Assembly: GCA_014190175.1 (NCBI GenBank)
Contig: BJFZ01000014.1
Coordinates: 1-28,248, forward strand
Direction of reading: 5' to 3'
Source of the DNA: Actinomycetes bacterium
GTDB taxonomy: Bacteria > Actinomycetota > Actinomycetes > Nanopelagicales > Nanopelagicaceae
Length of the DNA: 28,248 bases
The translations under genes and the position numbers were made by a program. The notes under the pieces are model-generated. The model ran no database searches and was not told where the DNA came from. It saw nothing but the letters and a program-made list of their open reading frames with translations. This document shows, piece after piece, positions 8,616 to 17,319 of this stretch (positions are counted from its first letter, which is position 1; every line of letters starts with the position of its first letter).

Positions 8616-9605
8616 ATGGCCAATGTGGGTAAAGGTCGTATCGACAAACTCGATGAAGATGATGTTCGGATTAGACCGTCTAGATCTACCCGCCCTCGCA
8701 CAAAAGATCGCCCAACCCATGCAGCCGCAGTAAGAGCACAAGTAATCACAGTTGATCGCGGACGTGTTACTTGTATTGATGAAAATGGCGCACAAATAGA
8801 TGCGATGAAAGCCCGAGAGTTAGGTAGAAGATCTATCGCTGTTGGTGATTGGGTAGGAGTGATTGGTGCTTCAGAGTCACTTGCCCGGGTTGTGCGCATC
8901 GAAACTCGAAAAAATGCATTGCGGCGCTCCGTTGAAGATGGATCTGAGCGAACAATTGTCGCAAATGTTGATTACTTAATTATTGTCTCAGCTGCTGCTA
9001 ATCCTGATCCGCGCACTGGATTTATTGATCGTGCACTTGTTGCGGCATACACCGAAGATATTCAACCAGTTATTGTTATGACTAAAAGTGATTTAGCTGA
9101 TTCAAAAGAATTTTTAAAACAATATGAAGCGCTTCATATCCCGAATTTTTCAACAAGTAAATTTTCACCCGACAGTGAACTTGCAAATCTAATTGCTGGA
9201 AAAGTTTCGGTATTCATTGGTCATTCTGGGGTTGGCAAATCAACTTTGATAAATACTTTATCCCCTGAATTTCGACGTGAGACCGGTGAAGTCAACGAAG
9301 TAACTGGGCGCGGAAGACACACATCATCTAGTGCGATTGCTTTCAAATTAGCTGTAGGGGGCTGGGTAATTGATACTCCAGGAGTTAGATCCTTTGGACT
9401 ATCGCATGTAGGTCGGATTGAAATAATCGCTGCATTCCCAGATTTAAATGAAGTAGTCACAGATTGCCAAAAGAATTGTTCTCACGATGAAGATGAATGT
9501 AAGTTAAATATCTGGCAAGCAGTAGGTAATGACTCGGCTGAAAATTTAGAGCGGACTGGTCGAGTGGCTAATTTACGCAGAATTCTGGCTTCATTAGATG
9601 AGTAA
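8616..9605 (+). CDS. rsgA: Small-subunit ribosome biogenesis GTPase RsgA
   Basis: 329 aa. A basic N-terminal extension (about residues 1-40, rich in Arg/Lys/Asp) precedes an OB-fold. The GTPase domain is circularly permuted: TKSD (G4) comes before GHSGVGKST (G1, about residues 202-210), the GRGRHTSS switch region and DTPGVRSFG (G3). The C-terminal zinc region has the pattern CxxNCSHDEDEC. The protein acts late in 30S maturation, using GTP hydrolysis to leave the subunit. ATG 8616 follows aroA by 14 bp and has no clear Shine-Dalgarno; translational re-initiation from aroA is likely (inference). Confidence 0.96.
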   Translation: MANVGKGRIDKLDEDDVRIRPSRSTRPRTKDRPTHAAAVRAQVITVDRGRVTCIDENGAQIDAMKARELGRRSIAVGDWVGVIGASESLARVVRIETRKNALRRSVEDGSERTIVANVDYLIIVSAAANPDPRTGFIDRALVAAYTEDIQPVIVMTKSDLADSKEFLKQYEALHIPNFSTSKFSPDSELANLIAGKVSVFIGHSGVGKSTLINTLSPEFRRETGEVNEVTGRGRHTSSSAIAFKLAVGGWVIDTPGVRSFGLSHVGRIEIIAAFPDLNEVVTDCQKNCSHDEDECKLNIWQAVGNDSAENLERTGRVANLRRILASLDE

Positions 9606-9651
9606 GTAAGTAATTTCATTATTAACTCCGCGTGAAATCAAGCTAATCCGC

Positions 9652-9657
9652 TAACCT
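9652..9657 (+). promoter_or_regulatory. -10 element TAACCT of hisN
   Basis: TAACCT ends 6 nt before the ATG at 9664. The same hexamer at the same distance precedes copA. No Shine-Dalgarno is present. Confidence 0.55.
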
Positions 9658-9663
9658 TGGTGC

Positions 9664-10512
9664 ATGTCCTTTGATGTAGCAGGCAAAACTTTGAAATATG
9701 CCGATGATCTAAAATTAGCGCATGAATTAGCAGATATCGCGGATAAAATTTCTACCGCAAGGTTTCTTGCAACAGATCTGAAAATTGAAACTAAACCTGA
9801 TTTAACCCCAGTTACCGATGCAGACCAAGAGATAGAACGAGAGCTTCGTAAAATATTAGAAAAACAAAGACCAGCAGATGGAGTAACGGGAGAAGAGTTT
9901 GGCAAATCCCCCATAGCAACAAATCGGCGTTGGATAATTGATCCGATAGACGGAACAAAAAACTATGTCCGCGGAGTTCCAGTTTGGGCCACGCTCATAG
10001 CCTTAATGGAAGGCGATGAAGTTGTAATTGGAGTTGTTTCAGCACCAGCTTTATTTAGGAGATGGTTTAGCCAAAAAGATGGTGGCGCTTATTTACAACT
10101 CGGTGGTGGCTCTGCACAAATGCAATCGGTTCGCAAACTTAATGTTTCTGGGATTTCAAAATTAGCAGATGCTTCACTTTCGATTTCTACATTTGCAACT
10201 CCAAATGTATTAGGCAGAAATGACGGCTGGGGAGATAAGCAAAAAGGTTTACTGGCTCTAGCTGACCAACTTTGGCGCGTACGTGGGTATGGCGATTTTT
10301 GGTCACATCTACTAGTTGCCGAAGGAGCAATCGATATTGCTGCTGAACCTTCGTTGGCGCTTTGGGATATGGCTCCACTCGCCTTGATTGTTAAAGAGGC
10401 TGGCGGTCGATTCTCCGATTTTATGGGTGTCGATGGACCAAATGGGGCAAATGCTGTCACTACTAACGGCTTACTGCACGAAGAAGTTTTGGGAATTTTT
10501 GCAGAGCGATAA
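9664..10512 (+). CDS. hisN: Histidinol-phosphatase HisN (inositol monophosphatase family)
   Basis: 282 aa. Metal-binding motifs of the IMPase fold are present: VTGEEFG (Glu77), WIIDPIDGTKNYVRGVPVWAT (Asp93, Asp96) and ALWDMAPLALIVKEAGGRFSD. The aromatic VPVW context and neighbourhood with aroA-rsgA are typical of actinobacterial HisN, which removes phosphate from L-histidinol phosphate in histidine synthesis. The fold alone also allows inositol or PAP phosphatase activity, so the substrate rests on context. The stop codon TAA (10510-10512) forms part of the -10 element of copA. Confidence 0.85.
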   Translation: MSFDVAGKTLKYADDLKLAHELADIADKISTARFLATDLKIETKPDLTPVTDADQEIERELRKILEKQRPADGVTGEEFGKSPIATNRRWIIDPIDGTKNYVRGVPVWATLIALMEGDEVVIGVVSAPALFRRWFSQKDGGAYLQLGGGSAQMQSVRKLNVSGISKLADASLSISTFATPNVLGRNDGWGDKQKGLLALADQLWRVRGYGDFWSHLLVAEGAIDIAAEPSLALWDMAPLALIVKEAGGRFSDFMGVDGPNGANAVTTNGLLHEEVLGIFAER

Positions 10513-10515
10513 CCT
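10510..10515 (+). promoter_or_regulatory. -10 element TAACCT of copA, overlapping the hisN stop codon
   Basis: TAACCT begins with the hisN stop codon TAA and ends 6 nt before the copA ATG (10522). This gives copA its own leaderless start even though only 9 bp separate the genes. Confidence 0.5.
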
Positions 10516-10521
10516 CTAGGC

Positions 10522-12738
10522 ATGGATATTCGTACTGTTGATTTAAAGATCGAAGGAATGACCTGCTCTTCTTGTGTTGCCACTCTCGAACGAGCTTTGA
10601 ATTCAATTCCGGGTGTAAGTGCAAATATTAATTTTGTGACAGAGAGTGCACATGCAACCATCCCTGAAAATGTTGAGGCAGGTCATTTAATAAATGCAAT
10701 TGAAAGTAGTGGATACCGCGCTTCAATTCTCTCACTTACTGGAAATGATTTACTGGCGGCTCCAAATATGGGTTGGCGGTTGACTTTAGCAATCTTTTTT
10801 GCAATTCCAACAATTGTGATTGCGATGGTTTCGGCACTTCACCAAAGTATTGATGAAAATATTAATTTAGTACTCGACAGTTTAAATATTTTACATCCAA
10901 CTTATGCACCATGGGGTTGGCTAGCTATCGCACTTAGTATGCCCGTTGTTTTTATTGCTGGTTGGCCAATTCATCGAGTTGGGCTTAGAAATTTAAGACA
11001 CCCTCAAATGGATACATTAATTTCACTTGGAACTTTGGTTGCATTTTCCTGGTCGGTTTATGTTAATGCGACTGGCAACGGTGAAATATACGTAGAGGTT
11101 GCCGCCGGCGTAATGCTCTTTATTTTGATTGGAAGATTTCTCGAGGCTCGTGCGAAGCAACGTGCAGGAGATGCAATTCGCACATTGTTAGATCTTGGAA
11201 CTCAAGAAGTTTCAATACTACGCAATGGTGAAGAGGTACTTGCACCAATCTCACATTTGCAAATTGGAGATTTATTTATTGCCCGGCCCGGGCAAGCAAT
11301 TGCAACTGATGGAGTGATCGTTGAGGGGTCAAGTTCTGTTGATACTTCTCTGGTAACTGGTGAATCACTTCCACAAGGTGTTGGTCCGGGAAGCAAAGTA
11401 ATTGGGGCGACCTTAAATCAGGATGGGCGATTAGTAATTCGTGCCGAACAAGTTGGTGCAGAGACTCAACTTGCCCGAATAACCAGAGCAGTAATCCAAG
11501 CTCAAGGGGGAAAAGCACCCTTGGCCCGTATGGCAGATCGAATTAGCGCAATTTTTGTACCGGTAATAATCGCACTTTCTTTAATCACTTTTTTAAGTTG
11601 GTATTTCTCGGGCTCATCACTTTCCGAGGCAATTGGTCCAGCAATCACCCTGTTAGTAATTGCTTGCCCTTGTGCTTTGGGGTTGGCGACTCCAATTGCA
11701 TTTCTAGTTGCCTCAGGTCGGGGAGCGCAACTTGGAATAATTATTTCATCACCAGCAGTTCTTGAAGATACCCGTGAAATTGATCTTGTCGTTTTAGATA
11801 AAACTGGCACTGTCACCACTGGTGAGATCGATATTTTGGCGGCTGAATACTTTGATTGCGATAAGAATTTAGCGCTAACAATTATTGCCGCTCTTGAAAA
11901 TCACAGTGAGCATGTAATCGGACAATCTCTGGTTAAGTACGCAATAAGTAATGGGGCAAATAAATCTGCTCTTGTTTCAGTAAGTGATTTCTTGGCAACC
12001 CCAGGACGAGGCATCGCTGGTCGAGTAGAGATTGAAGGAATTAAATACACCGCACTTGTTGGATCACCATCTGCAATTTCTTATGGAACGGCGCCTTTTA
12101 CAAAAGCGATCTCAGAGGTTTTAACTTCAGCAACTGTCGCCGGAAAAAGTTCAATCCTCCTGGCATGGGATGGTCAGACTCGTGCAATATTTACCATTGG
12201 CGATTCAATAAAAGTTGATTCAGCACCTGCAATTGCAAAGTTCAGAAAATTCGGAATTACTCCATGGTTGATAAGTGGAGATTCCTTGCAAGCTGCAAAC
12301 ACCATTGCAAGAGAAGCAGGTATCGCAACCGAGAATGTCAGGGCTGCAGTGCTTCCAGATCAAAAAGTCGCTGCAATTAAAGAGTTACAAGACCAAGGTC
12401 ATCATGTTTTAATGATCGGCGATGGAGTAAATGATGCTGCGGCGCTAGCCAGTGCAGATTTAAGTATGGCAATGGGAACTGGCACCGATACTGCTATCGC
12501 TGTTGCAGATATAACGTTAGTTCGTTCAGATTTAACGTCTGCGATCACAGCACTAAAACTTTCCCGCAAAACTTTGCGAATTATTAAAGGTAATCTTGCT
12601 TGGGCGTTTACTTATAACGCAATTGGAATCCCGATTGCAGCAGCCGGGTTGTTATCGCCAATGTATGCAGGAGCAGCTATGGCACTTTCAAGTATTTTCG
12701 TAGTTACTAATTCATTGCGACTAAGAAATTTTAAGTAA
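10522..12738 (+). CDS. copA: Copper-translocating P1B-type ATPase
   Basis: 738 aa. One N-terminal heavy-metal domain carries GMTCSSC (Cys15, Cys18). Membrane segments follow, then an actuator domain with the VTGES loop. The transport motif is CPC (Cys382-Pro-Cys384, in IACPCALGLATP). The phosphorylation site is DKTGT (Asp426) and the nucleotide hinge is GDGVNDAAAL. The final TM pair (NLAWAFTYNAIGIPIAA and ALSSIFVVTNSLRL) has the Asn, Tyr, Met and Ser residues of the Cu(I) subtype. It exports Cu(I) from the cytosol. No copper chaperone or CsoR repressor lies beside it. Confidence 0.94.
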   Translation: MDIRTVDLKIEGMTCSSCVATLERALNSIPGVSANINFVTESAHATIPENVEAGHLINAIESSGYRASILSLTGNDLLAAPNMGWRLTLAIFFAIPTIVIAMVSALHQSIDENINLVLDSLNILHPTYAPWGWLAIALSMPVVFIAGWPIHRVGLRNLRHPQMDTLISLGTLVAFSWSVYVNATGNGEIYVEVAAGVMLFILIGRFLEARAKQRAGDAIRTLLDLGTQEVSILRNGEEVLAPISHLQIGDLFIARPGQAIATDGVIVEGSSSVDTSLVTGESLPQGVGPGSKVIGATLNQDGRLVIRAEQVGAETQLARITRAVIQAQGGKAPLARMADRISAIFVPVIIALSLITFLSWYFSGSSLSEAIGPAITLLVIACPCALGLATPIAFLVASGRGAQLGIIISSPAVLEDTREIDLVVLDKTGTVTTGEIDILAAEYFDCDKNLALTIIAALENHSEHVIGQSLVKYAISNGANKSALVSVSDFLATPGRGIAGRVEIEGIKYTALVGSPSAISYGTAPFTKAISEVLTSATVAGKSSILLAWDGQTRAIFTIGDSIKVDSAPAIAKFRKFGITPWLISGDSLQAANTIAREAGIATENVRAAVLPDQKVAAIKELQDQGHHVLMIGDGVNDAAALASADLSMAMGTGTDTAIAVADITLVRSDLTSAITALKLSRKTLRIIKGNLAWAFTYNAIGIPIAAAGLLSPMYAGAAMALSSIFVVTNSLRLRNFK

Positions 12739-12752
12739 GCCGATTTCTGAAT

Positions 12753-12829
<77 letters not shown>

Positions 12830-12875
12830 TCGCTATCCACCTGCGACCACTCGCACACGCTGTGAATATGTACCC

Positions 12876-12905
12876 ATGTTAGGCGTGGGCTATCCACTCC
12901 AGCAA
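12876..12905 (-). promoter_or_regulatory. Promoter of the initiator tRNA
   Basis: On the minus strand TTGCTG (12905-12900), an 18-nt spacer and TAACAT (12881-12876). Transcription would begin near 12869, about 40 nt before the mature 5' end. Confidence 0.5.
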
Positions 12906-12931
12906 ATTGCCCGCACTTAATCCACAGCAGA

Positions 12932-15793
12932 TTACTTCTTAGCGGAGTTACTCTCTGCTCTAACCGCATCCCCGATAGCCTGTTTAAGGGCTTCTTGCGC
13001 CTTGCCGTAAGCGGTGAAATCACCCTTAGTAAGAGCGGCTTGAGCCTCTGAGAGGGCTTGCTTGGCCCGCGCCAACGCTTCTGCCACGGTAGCTGTGACC
13101 GCAGGGTCACTCTTGGTTCCATTGGTAGCCCCAGTGGTAACTCCACTGCCTTGTCCGGCGTTTCCGCCAAAGACCTGATCAAGTGCACCCTTCACGGTGT
13201 CTGCATAACCAATTTGATCACCAAAGGAGACCAAAACTTTTTGCAGCAATGGGTACGCCGCGGTATTTGCAGTAGCGCGAACATAAACAGGTTGTACATA
13301 GAGCAACCCCCCACCAACAGGCAGAGTTAGCAAGTTTCCTAATTCAACATTTGAACCACCTTGGCGCAAAAGTGAAAGTGATGTGGCAACTTCAGGCTTG
13401 GCTTCAAAGTTTGATGAAACTTGTGAAGGTCCCGCGATATTTGTACTCCGTTGCAATTGCAATACCTTAATTTTTCCGTAGTCAGGCCCTGGGTCAGAAT
13501 TCACTTTTGCAAATGCTGCCAAGTTTTCACGACCACCGCGAGGAACAAATGGTGTGGTTAATGAAAAGGCGGCCTTCTTTTCGCCCGGCATCTTCAATGT
13601 TAGGTAATAAGGCGGTTGTGCACTCGCGTTATTTCCAAATGTTGATGGATCGCGCGGAACTCTCCAGAAATCTTGTCCGCCATAAAATGCAATTGCATTT
13701 TTGACATGGTAAGAACTCAAGATGTCGCGTTGAACACGGAAAATATCTTCTGGGTAACGAATATGGGAGAGTAAATCTTTAGAGATCGCACTCTTTGGTT
13801 TGACTGTGCCCGGGAATGCTTTTGACCAAGTTTGCAAAACTGGATCTTTGGTATCCCATTGGTACAAAGTCACCGTTCCTTCATATGCGTCAACAGTTGC
13901 TTTGACCGAATTGCGAATGTAATTAATCGAAGTATTACCTTGAGCTGTTACTGCCGCTGAGTTTGCAGTTAATGCATCCGCGGTTGATCCCGAGAGGCTA
14001 ACTTTGCGTGAGTACGGATAACCCGCACTTGTGGTGTAACCATCAACAATCCAAAGCATTTTTCCGTCAACAATTGAAGGATATGGATCCCCATCAAGAG
14101 TTAGCCAAGGAGCAACTTTCGCAACTCGTTGACGCGGGTTTCGATCAAAAAGTATTTTTGATTTTGAGTTGATTAAGCTCGAAAGTAAAATTCTTTGTTC
14201 TTGATACTTAAGTGCAAATACAGCGCGCGCAAATAAATTACCCATTGGCACTCCGCCTTTGCCGGTGTATGTGTAATTTTTCTGACCGTTCGCAGATGCA
14301 TCATCTGGATAATCAAATTCAACTTCGGTATCTGAATTTGCTCCACCAATAATTGAGTAATCAGGAACATTTTCGCCAAAATATACGCGTGGCTGGAAAG
14401 CACCCAGAGTCTTAGTTGGCGGAATATCACCTAGGAAAAAGATAGGTTTTCCGTCAGTATCTTGCGTATCGCTATAGGCGCCCGCGAAACCAAATCCATG
14501 GGTGTAAACCAAATGATCATTAATCCAATTTCGGTTTGGGTTCCCTTCAATGTTTAACTCGCGCACCGCTACTACAACATCGCGAACTTTTCCATTAATT
14601 TTGTAACGGTCAACATCTAACGAATCCGCAAAGGTGTAATACGGCTTAATTTGTTGCAACTGACGGAATGTTGCTGAAATAACATTTGGATCCATCAAAC
14701 GAATATTTGAAATGGTTTCTGCATCAGATGCTAACTGACCGGCTGCAGTGTTAACGGTGGCCGCATATTCAGAAATTTCGACTTTATCAATTCCGTAAGC
14801 AACTCTGGTCGCTTCAATATTTTTTTGAATAAAGGGTGCTTCTTTGGTGGACTCACTTGGCTTAACTTGGAACTGTTGAATAGCAGCCGGATACAAACCT
14901 GATATCACAACAGAGCTAACGACTAATAGTCCAATTCCCGCACCCGGCAATACCCAGGAGCGACGAATAATGTTTGCGAAAAATAACAGCGAACAAAGTG
15001 CTGCGATCCAAGCAAGAATTGCTTTTGCTGGCAACACAGCATTTACATCTGTGTAGCTCAACCCAGTAATTAACCGGTCATCTTCCAACGCTAATTGATA
15101 CCGATCAAACCAATATGCAAATGCTTTGACTAGAACAATTAAACCAAGCAAAACAGATAATTGAACGCGCGCTGCAACAGTGGTTTTTTCGCCAACACTT
15201 TGCGGTCTAATTCCACCGTACAAGTAGTGAACTACCGAGCTTGCAAGAGTAGAAAGTATTAGCGTTGAAATTGCCCAGCCGATCAAAGCTTGATAAAAAG
15301 GAAGTGAGAAAGCAAAAAATGAAATATCTAAATTAAATTGTGGGTCTTTGACACCAAATGGAGTTGCATTTTTCCAAAGCAACCATGGCTCCCAGAGTTG
15401 TGATCCGGCAGAACCGGCAAAATAGAAAAGCCCTAAGGTCAATGCCAGAAATCCCATACGTTTAACGGGTTCAATTTGAGCACGGTAACGTTCTAAATTA
15501 TCGGCTTCAATGGTCAACGGCGCAAAAATAGGTCGTGACCGATAGGCAATTAATACATTTGAGATTATTACTAAGGATGTGACAAGGCCGAAAAGTACAA
15601 AGAGCCATGCTTTGGTGAAAAGTGTTGTCTGCCAAACTTTTGTAAAGGAGACTGAATTAAACCAGAGCCAGTCAGCGTAGAAGCCGCTCATGCTCACTAA
15701 GGCGATTGATAACAACACCAAAATAGTTATGACTAGTGGAAGCGGGCCACGACGACGATTTGCACCAGAGGTAAAAGCAGAGTTAAAGACCAT
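12932..15793 (-). CDS. UPF0182 large membrane protein (COG1615)
   Basis: 953 aa. About seven hydrophobic membrane segments fill the first 310 residues (e.g. LVITILVLLSIALVSMSGFY, AWLFVLFGLVTSLVIISNVL). A large extracytoplasmic domain follows (YGIDKVEISEYAATVNTAAG, IVDGYTTSAGYPYS, TPFVPRGGRENLAAF). The C-terminal end is an Ala/Glu/Lys-rich helix (ALARAKQALSEAQAAL). It resembles M. tuberculosis Rv3193c and Rv0064. The function is unknown. The start ATG is preceded by TACCGT at 6 nt and no Shine-Dalgarno. It lies 92 bp after the PDZ protease gene on the same strand, which is also the mycobacterial order. Confidence 0.93.
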   Translation of the reverse strand: MVFNSAFTSGANRRRGPLPLVITILVLLSIALVSMSGFYADWLWFNSVSFTKVWQTTLFTKAWLFVLFGLVTSLVIISNVLIAYRSRPIFAPLTIEADNLERYRAQIEPVKRMGFLALTLGLFYFAGSAGSQLWEPWLLWKNATPFGVKDPQFNLDISFFAFSLPFYQALIGWAISTLILSTLASSVVHYLYGGIRPQSVGEKTTVAARVQLSVLLGLIVLVKAFAYWFDRYQLALEDDRLITGLSYTDVNAVLPAKAILAWIAALCSLLFFANIIRRSWVLPGAGIGLLVVSSVVISGLYPAAIQQFQVKPSESTKEAPFIQKNIEATRVAYGIDKVEISEYAATVNTAAGQLASDAETISNIRLMDPNVISATFRQLQQIKPYYTFADSLDVDRYKINGKVRDVVVAVRELNIEGNPNRNWINDHLVYTHGFGFAGAYSDTQDTDGKPIFFLGDIPPTKTLGAFQPRVYFGENVPDYSIIGGANSDTEVEFDYPDDASANGQKNYTYTGKGGVPMGNLFARAVFALKYQEQRILLSSLINSKSKILFDRNPRQRVAKVAPWLTLDGDPYPSIVDGKMLWIVDGYTTSAGYPYSRKVSLSGSTADALTANSAAVTAQGNTSINYIRNSVKATVDAYEGTVTLYQWDTKDPVLQTWSKAFPGTVKPKSAISKDLLSHIRYPEDIFRVQRDILSSYHVKNAIAFYGGQDFWRVPRDPSTFGNNASAQPPYYLTLKMPGEKKAAFSLTTPFVPRGGRENLAAFAKVNSDPGPDYGKIKVLQLQRSTNIAGPSQVSSNFEAKPEVATSLSLLRQGGSNVELGNLLTLPVGGGLLYVQPVYVRATANTAAYPLLQKVLVSFGDQIGYADTVKGALDQVFGGNAGQGSGVTTGATNGTKSDPAVTATVAEALARAKQALSEAQAALTKGDFTAYGKAQEALKQAIGDAVRAESNSAKK

Positions 15794-15799
15794 GGGGGT

Positions 15800-15829
15800 A
15801 CGGTACAGAAATAATGGCTACACAGCCAA
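15800..15829 (-). promoter_or_regulatory. Promoter of the UPF0182 gene
   Basis: TTGGCT (15829-15824), an 18-nt spacer and TACCGT (15805-15800), with 6 nt to the ATG at 15793. This is the best example here of a -35/-10 pair combined with leaderless geometry. Confidence 0.55.
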
Positions 15830-15885
15830 AGTAGTGCAAAAATTTACTGCCAACGGAAGGTGAAAATACGGGTCGAAGGCTAAAT

Positions 15886-16938
15886 TTAGCCGCAAGCGGG
15901 CAGCGACTCTAAATCTTGGTTTTTCAGCGCAGCAACCGCCTCCACAAGAGTTTCCACGGCAACCACTTGCAGGCCTTTTGGAATGTGATGAATATCGTCG
16001 CAATTTAAAGCCGGAGCTAAAAATAGTTTTGACCCAGCCCGGGCCGCTCCAATCAATTTTTCTTCTATTCCGCCGATCGGTCCGATATTTCCAAAAGCAT
16101 CGATTGTCCCGGTTCCAGAAATATTTCTACCTCTTGTTAGATTCTCGGATCTCAATTTTTCAATAATTCCTAAAGAGAACATCAAGCCAGCACTTGGCCC
16201 ACCAACATCTTTTAAGCTAATTTTGATAGTGAACGGGTACTTATATTTCGATTCCACTATTAAACCTAGAACTTTTTGCTTTGTAGAAAGTTTGTAAGTG
16301 CTGACAGTGAAAGCTTTCTCTTCACTCTTACGCAAAATGGTCAATTGCATCTTATCGCTTGAAGTTTTTGCCACTGAGATTGCTGCTAATTGTTTCTTAA
16401 AGTCAGCAGCTGAAGTGAGTTGAACACCATTTAATTTAATTATTTCATCACCACTTTTCAAAGTTTTATTATTTGGCGACTCTTTAGTTATGGCAGAAAT
16501 AACAATCTTCTCTGGAGTTTTGTATCCCAAGTAGTGAAGTGCTGAAACTTTTGCATGCTCTTGAGATTGACGCATATCTAATGCATTTTGCTGATCAACT
16601 TCTTTGCCCGAGACTCCCTTCGGGAAAAAAACTTCGCTAGGCTGCACACTTCTTTCGCCATCAACCCAAGCGGTCAAAACATCAAAGCCAAAAATTTTTG
16701 CTTCAGGACTCGAAACATAGATGCTAGTTAAATTTAATTTTCCGGTTGTTGGAAAAATTTTCGTTCCAGTGATTTCAATCAACCGCTTACTACTGCCCTT
16801 CTCTACTTTTCCTAAAATATTTTGCGGCTCTCCTGGTTCAATAATTACGTAAGGAAGTGGGATTGCAAAAGCGGTGATAAGTAAAATCAGTGATAGCAGG
16901 ATCGGCACTCTAGGCAAACTAAACAGACTAGGAACCAT
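15886..16938 (-). CDS. PDZ plus Lon-type (S16) serine protease, YlbL family
   Basis: 350 aa. A single N-terminal anchor (residues 11-30) is followed by an extracytoplasmic part with a PDZ domain (about 125-215, including TLKSGDEIIKLNGVQL) and an S16 protease domain. The catalytic dyad is visible: Ser249 in GGPSAGLMF and Lys294 in GGIEEKLIGAA. It lacks the Lon ATPase. It is a membrane-anchored processing protease similar to Rv3194c and Bacillus YlbL. The gene starts 23 bp after the small membrane protein gene and shares its operon. A perfect 14-bp palindrome GGCTAAATTTAGCC (15878-15891) covers its stop codon. Confidence 0.94.
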   Translation of the reverse strand: MVPSLFSLPRVPILLSLILLITAFAIPLPYVIIEPGEPQNILGKVEKGSSKRLIEITGTKIFPTTGKLNLTSIYVSSPEAKIFGFDVLTAWVDGERSVQPSEVFFPKGVSGKEVDQQNALDMRQSQEHAKVSALHYLGYKTPEKIVISAITKESPNNKTLKSGDEIIKLNGVQLTSAADFKKQLAAISVAKTSSDKMQLTILRKSEEKAFTVSTYKLSTKQKVLGLIVESKYKYPFTIKISLKDVGGPSAGLMFSLGIIEKLRSENLTRGRNISGTGTIDAFGNIGPIGGIEEKLIGAARAGSKLFLAPALNCDDIHHIPKGLQVVAVETLVEAVAALKNQDLESLPACG

Positions 16939-16961
16939 TTACGTTAACTCAAACTTTCTTT

Positions 16962-17132
16962 TTATAACTCTTCGGATCGGTGTTGTGATTCAAAAGTTGA
17001 TCGAAATCTTTCATACTCCGCAATAGATTTTTCAATATTTGTTTCACGTTTCCTTCTTCCAACTCGCCATACATAAAATAGAGCGCCGGCGGTGCCCAAT
17101 AGAGGGATCAACCACCAGATAAGTGCGGACAT
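16962..17132 (-). CDS. Small single-pass membrane protein
   Basis: 56 aa: a hydrophobic segment at residues 4-22 (LIWWLIPLLGTAGALFYVW) followed by a basic stretch RVGRRKRE and a hydrophilic tail. The predicted topology is N-out, C-in. The frame stays open upstream to 17615, but only as the antisense of the metalloprotease gene. ATG 17132 is chosen because TATCGT lies 6 nt upstream, and all plausible protein features come after it. It heads the operon with the PDZ protease. The product is not recognised; small membrane proteins in this position are common in actinobacteria (inference). Confidence 0.75.
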   Translation of the reverse strand: MSALIWWLIPLLGTAGALFYVWRVGRRKRETNIEKSIAEYERFRSTFESQHRSEEL

Positions 17133-17138
17133 AAGACA

Positions 17139-17144
17139 ACGATA
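17139..17144 (-). promoter_or_regulatory. -10 element TATCGT of the small membrane protein gene
   Basis: TATCGT ends 6 nt before ATG 17132 with no Shine-Dalgarno. Upstream, at 17162-17240, are degenerate GGAGTAA-type purine repeats of unknown role. Confidence 0.55.
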
Positions 17145-17319
17145 GAGTTTTTTCAAATTTCTGGAGTAAATCTGGGATCTTGGCTGGAGTAATGGAGTCG
17201 GGAGTAAGAGTTGAATGGGGGTAGGGAGTGATGGAGTAAGGGGATCAATCTTGGGAATCGAAAATGCATGTGTATGGTTATATGAGTAATGAAATAATCT
17301 TTTGGATTGGAAATTGAGT

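Noticed and set aside
12839..12925. Additional DnaA-like CTATCCAC/TAATCCACA sites upstream of the tRNA
   Set aside because: They have mismatches and no regular spacing, and a promoter explains the region.
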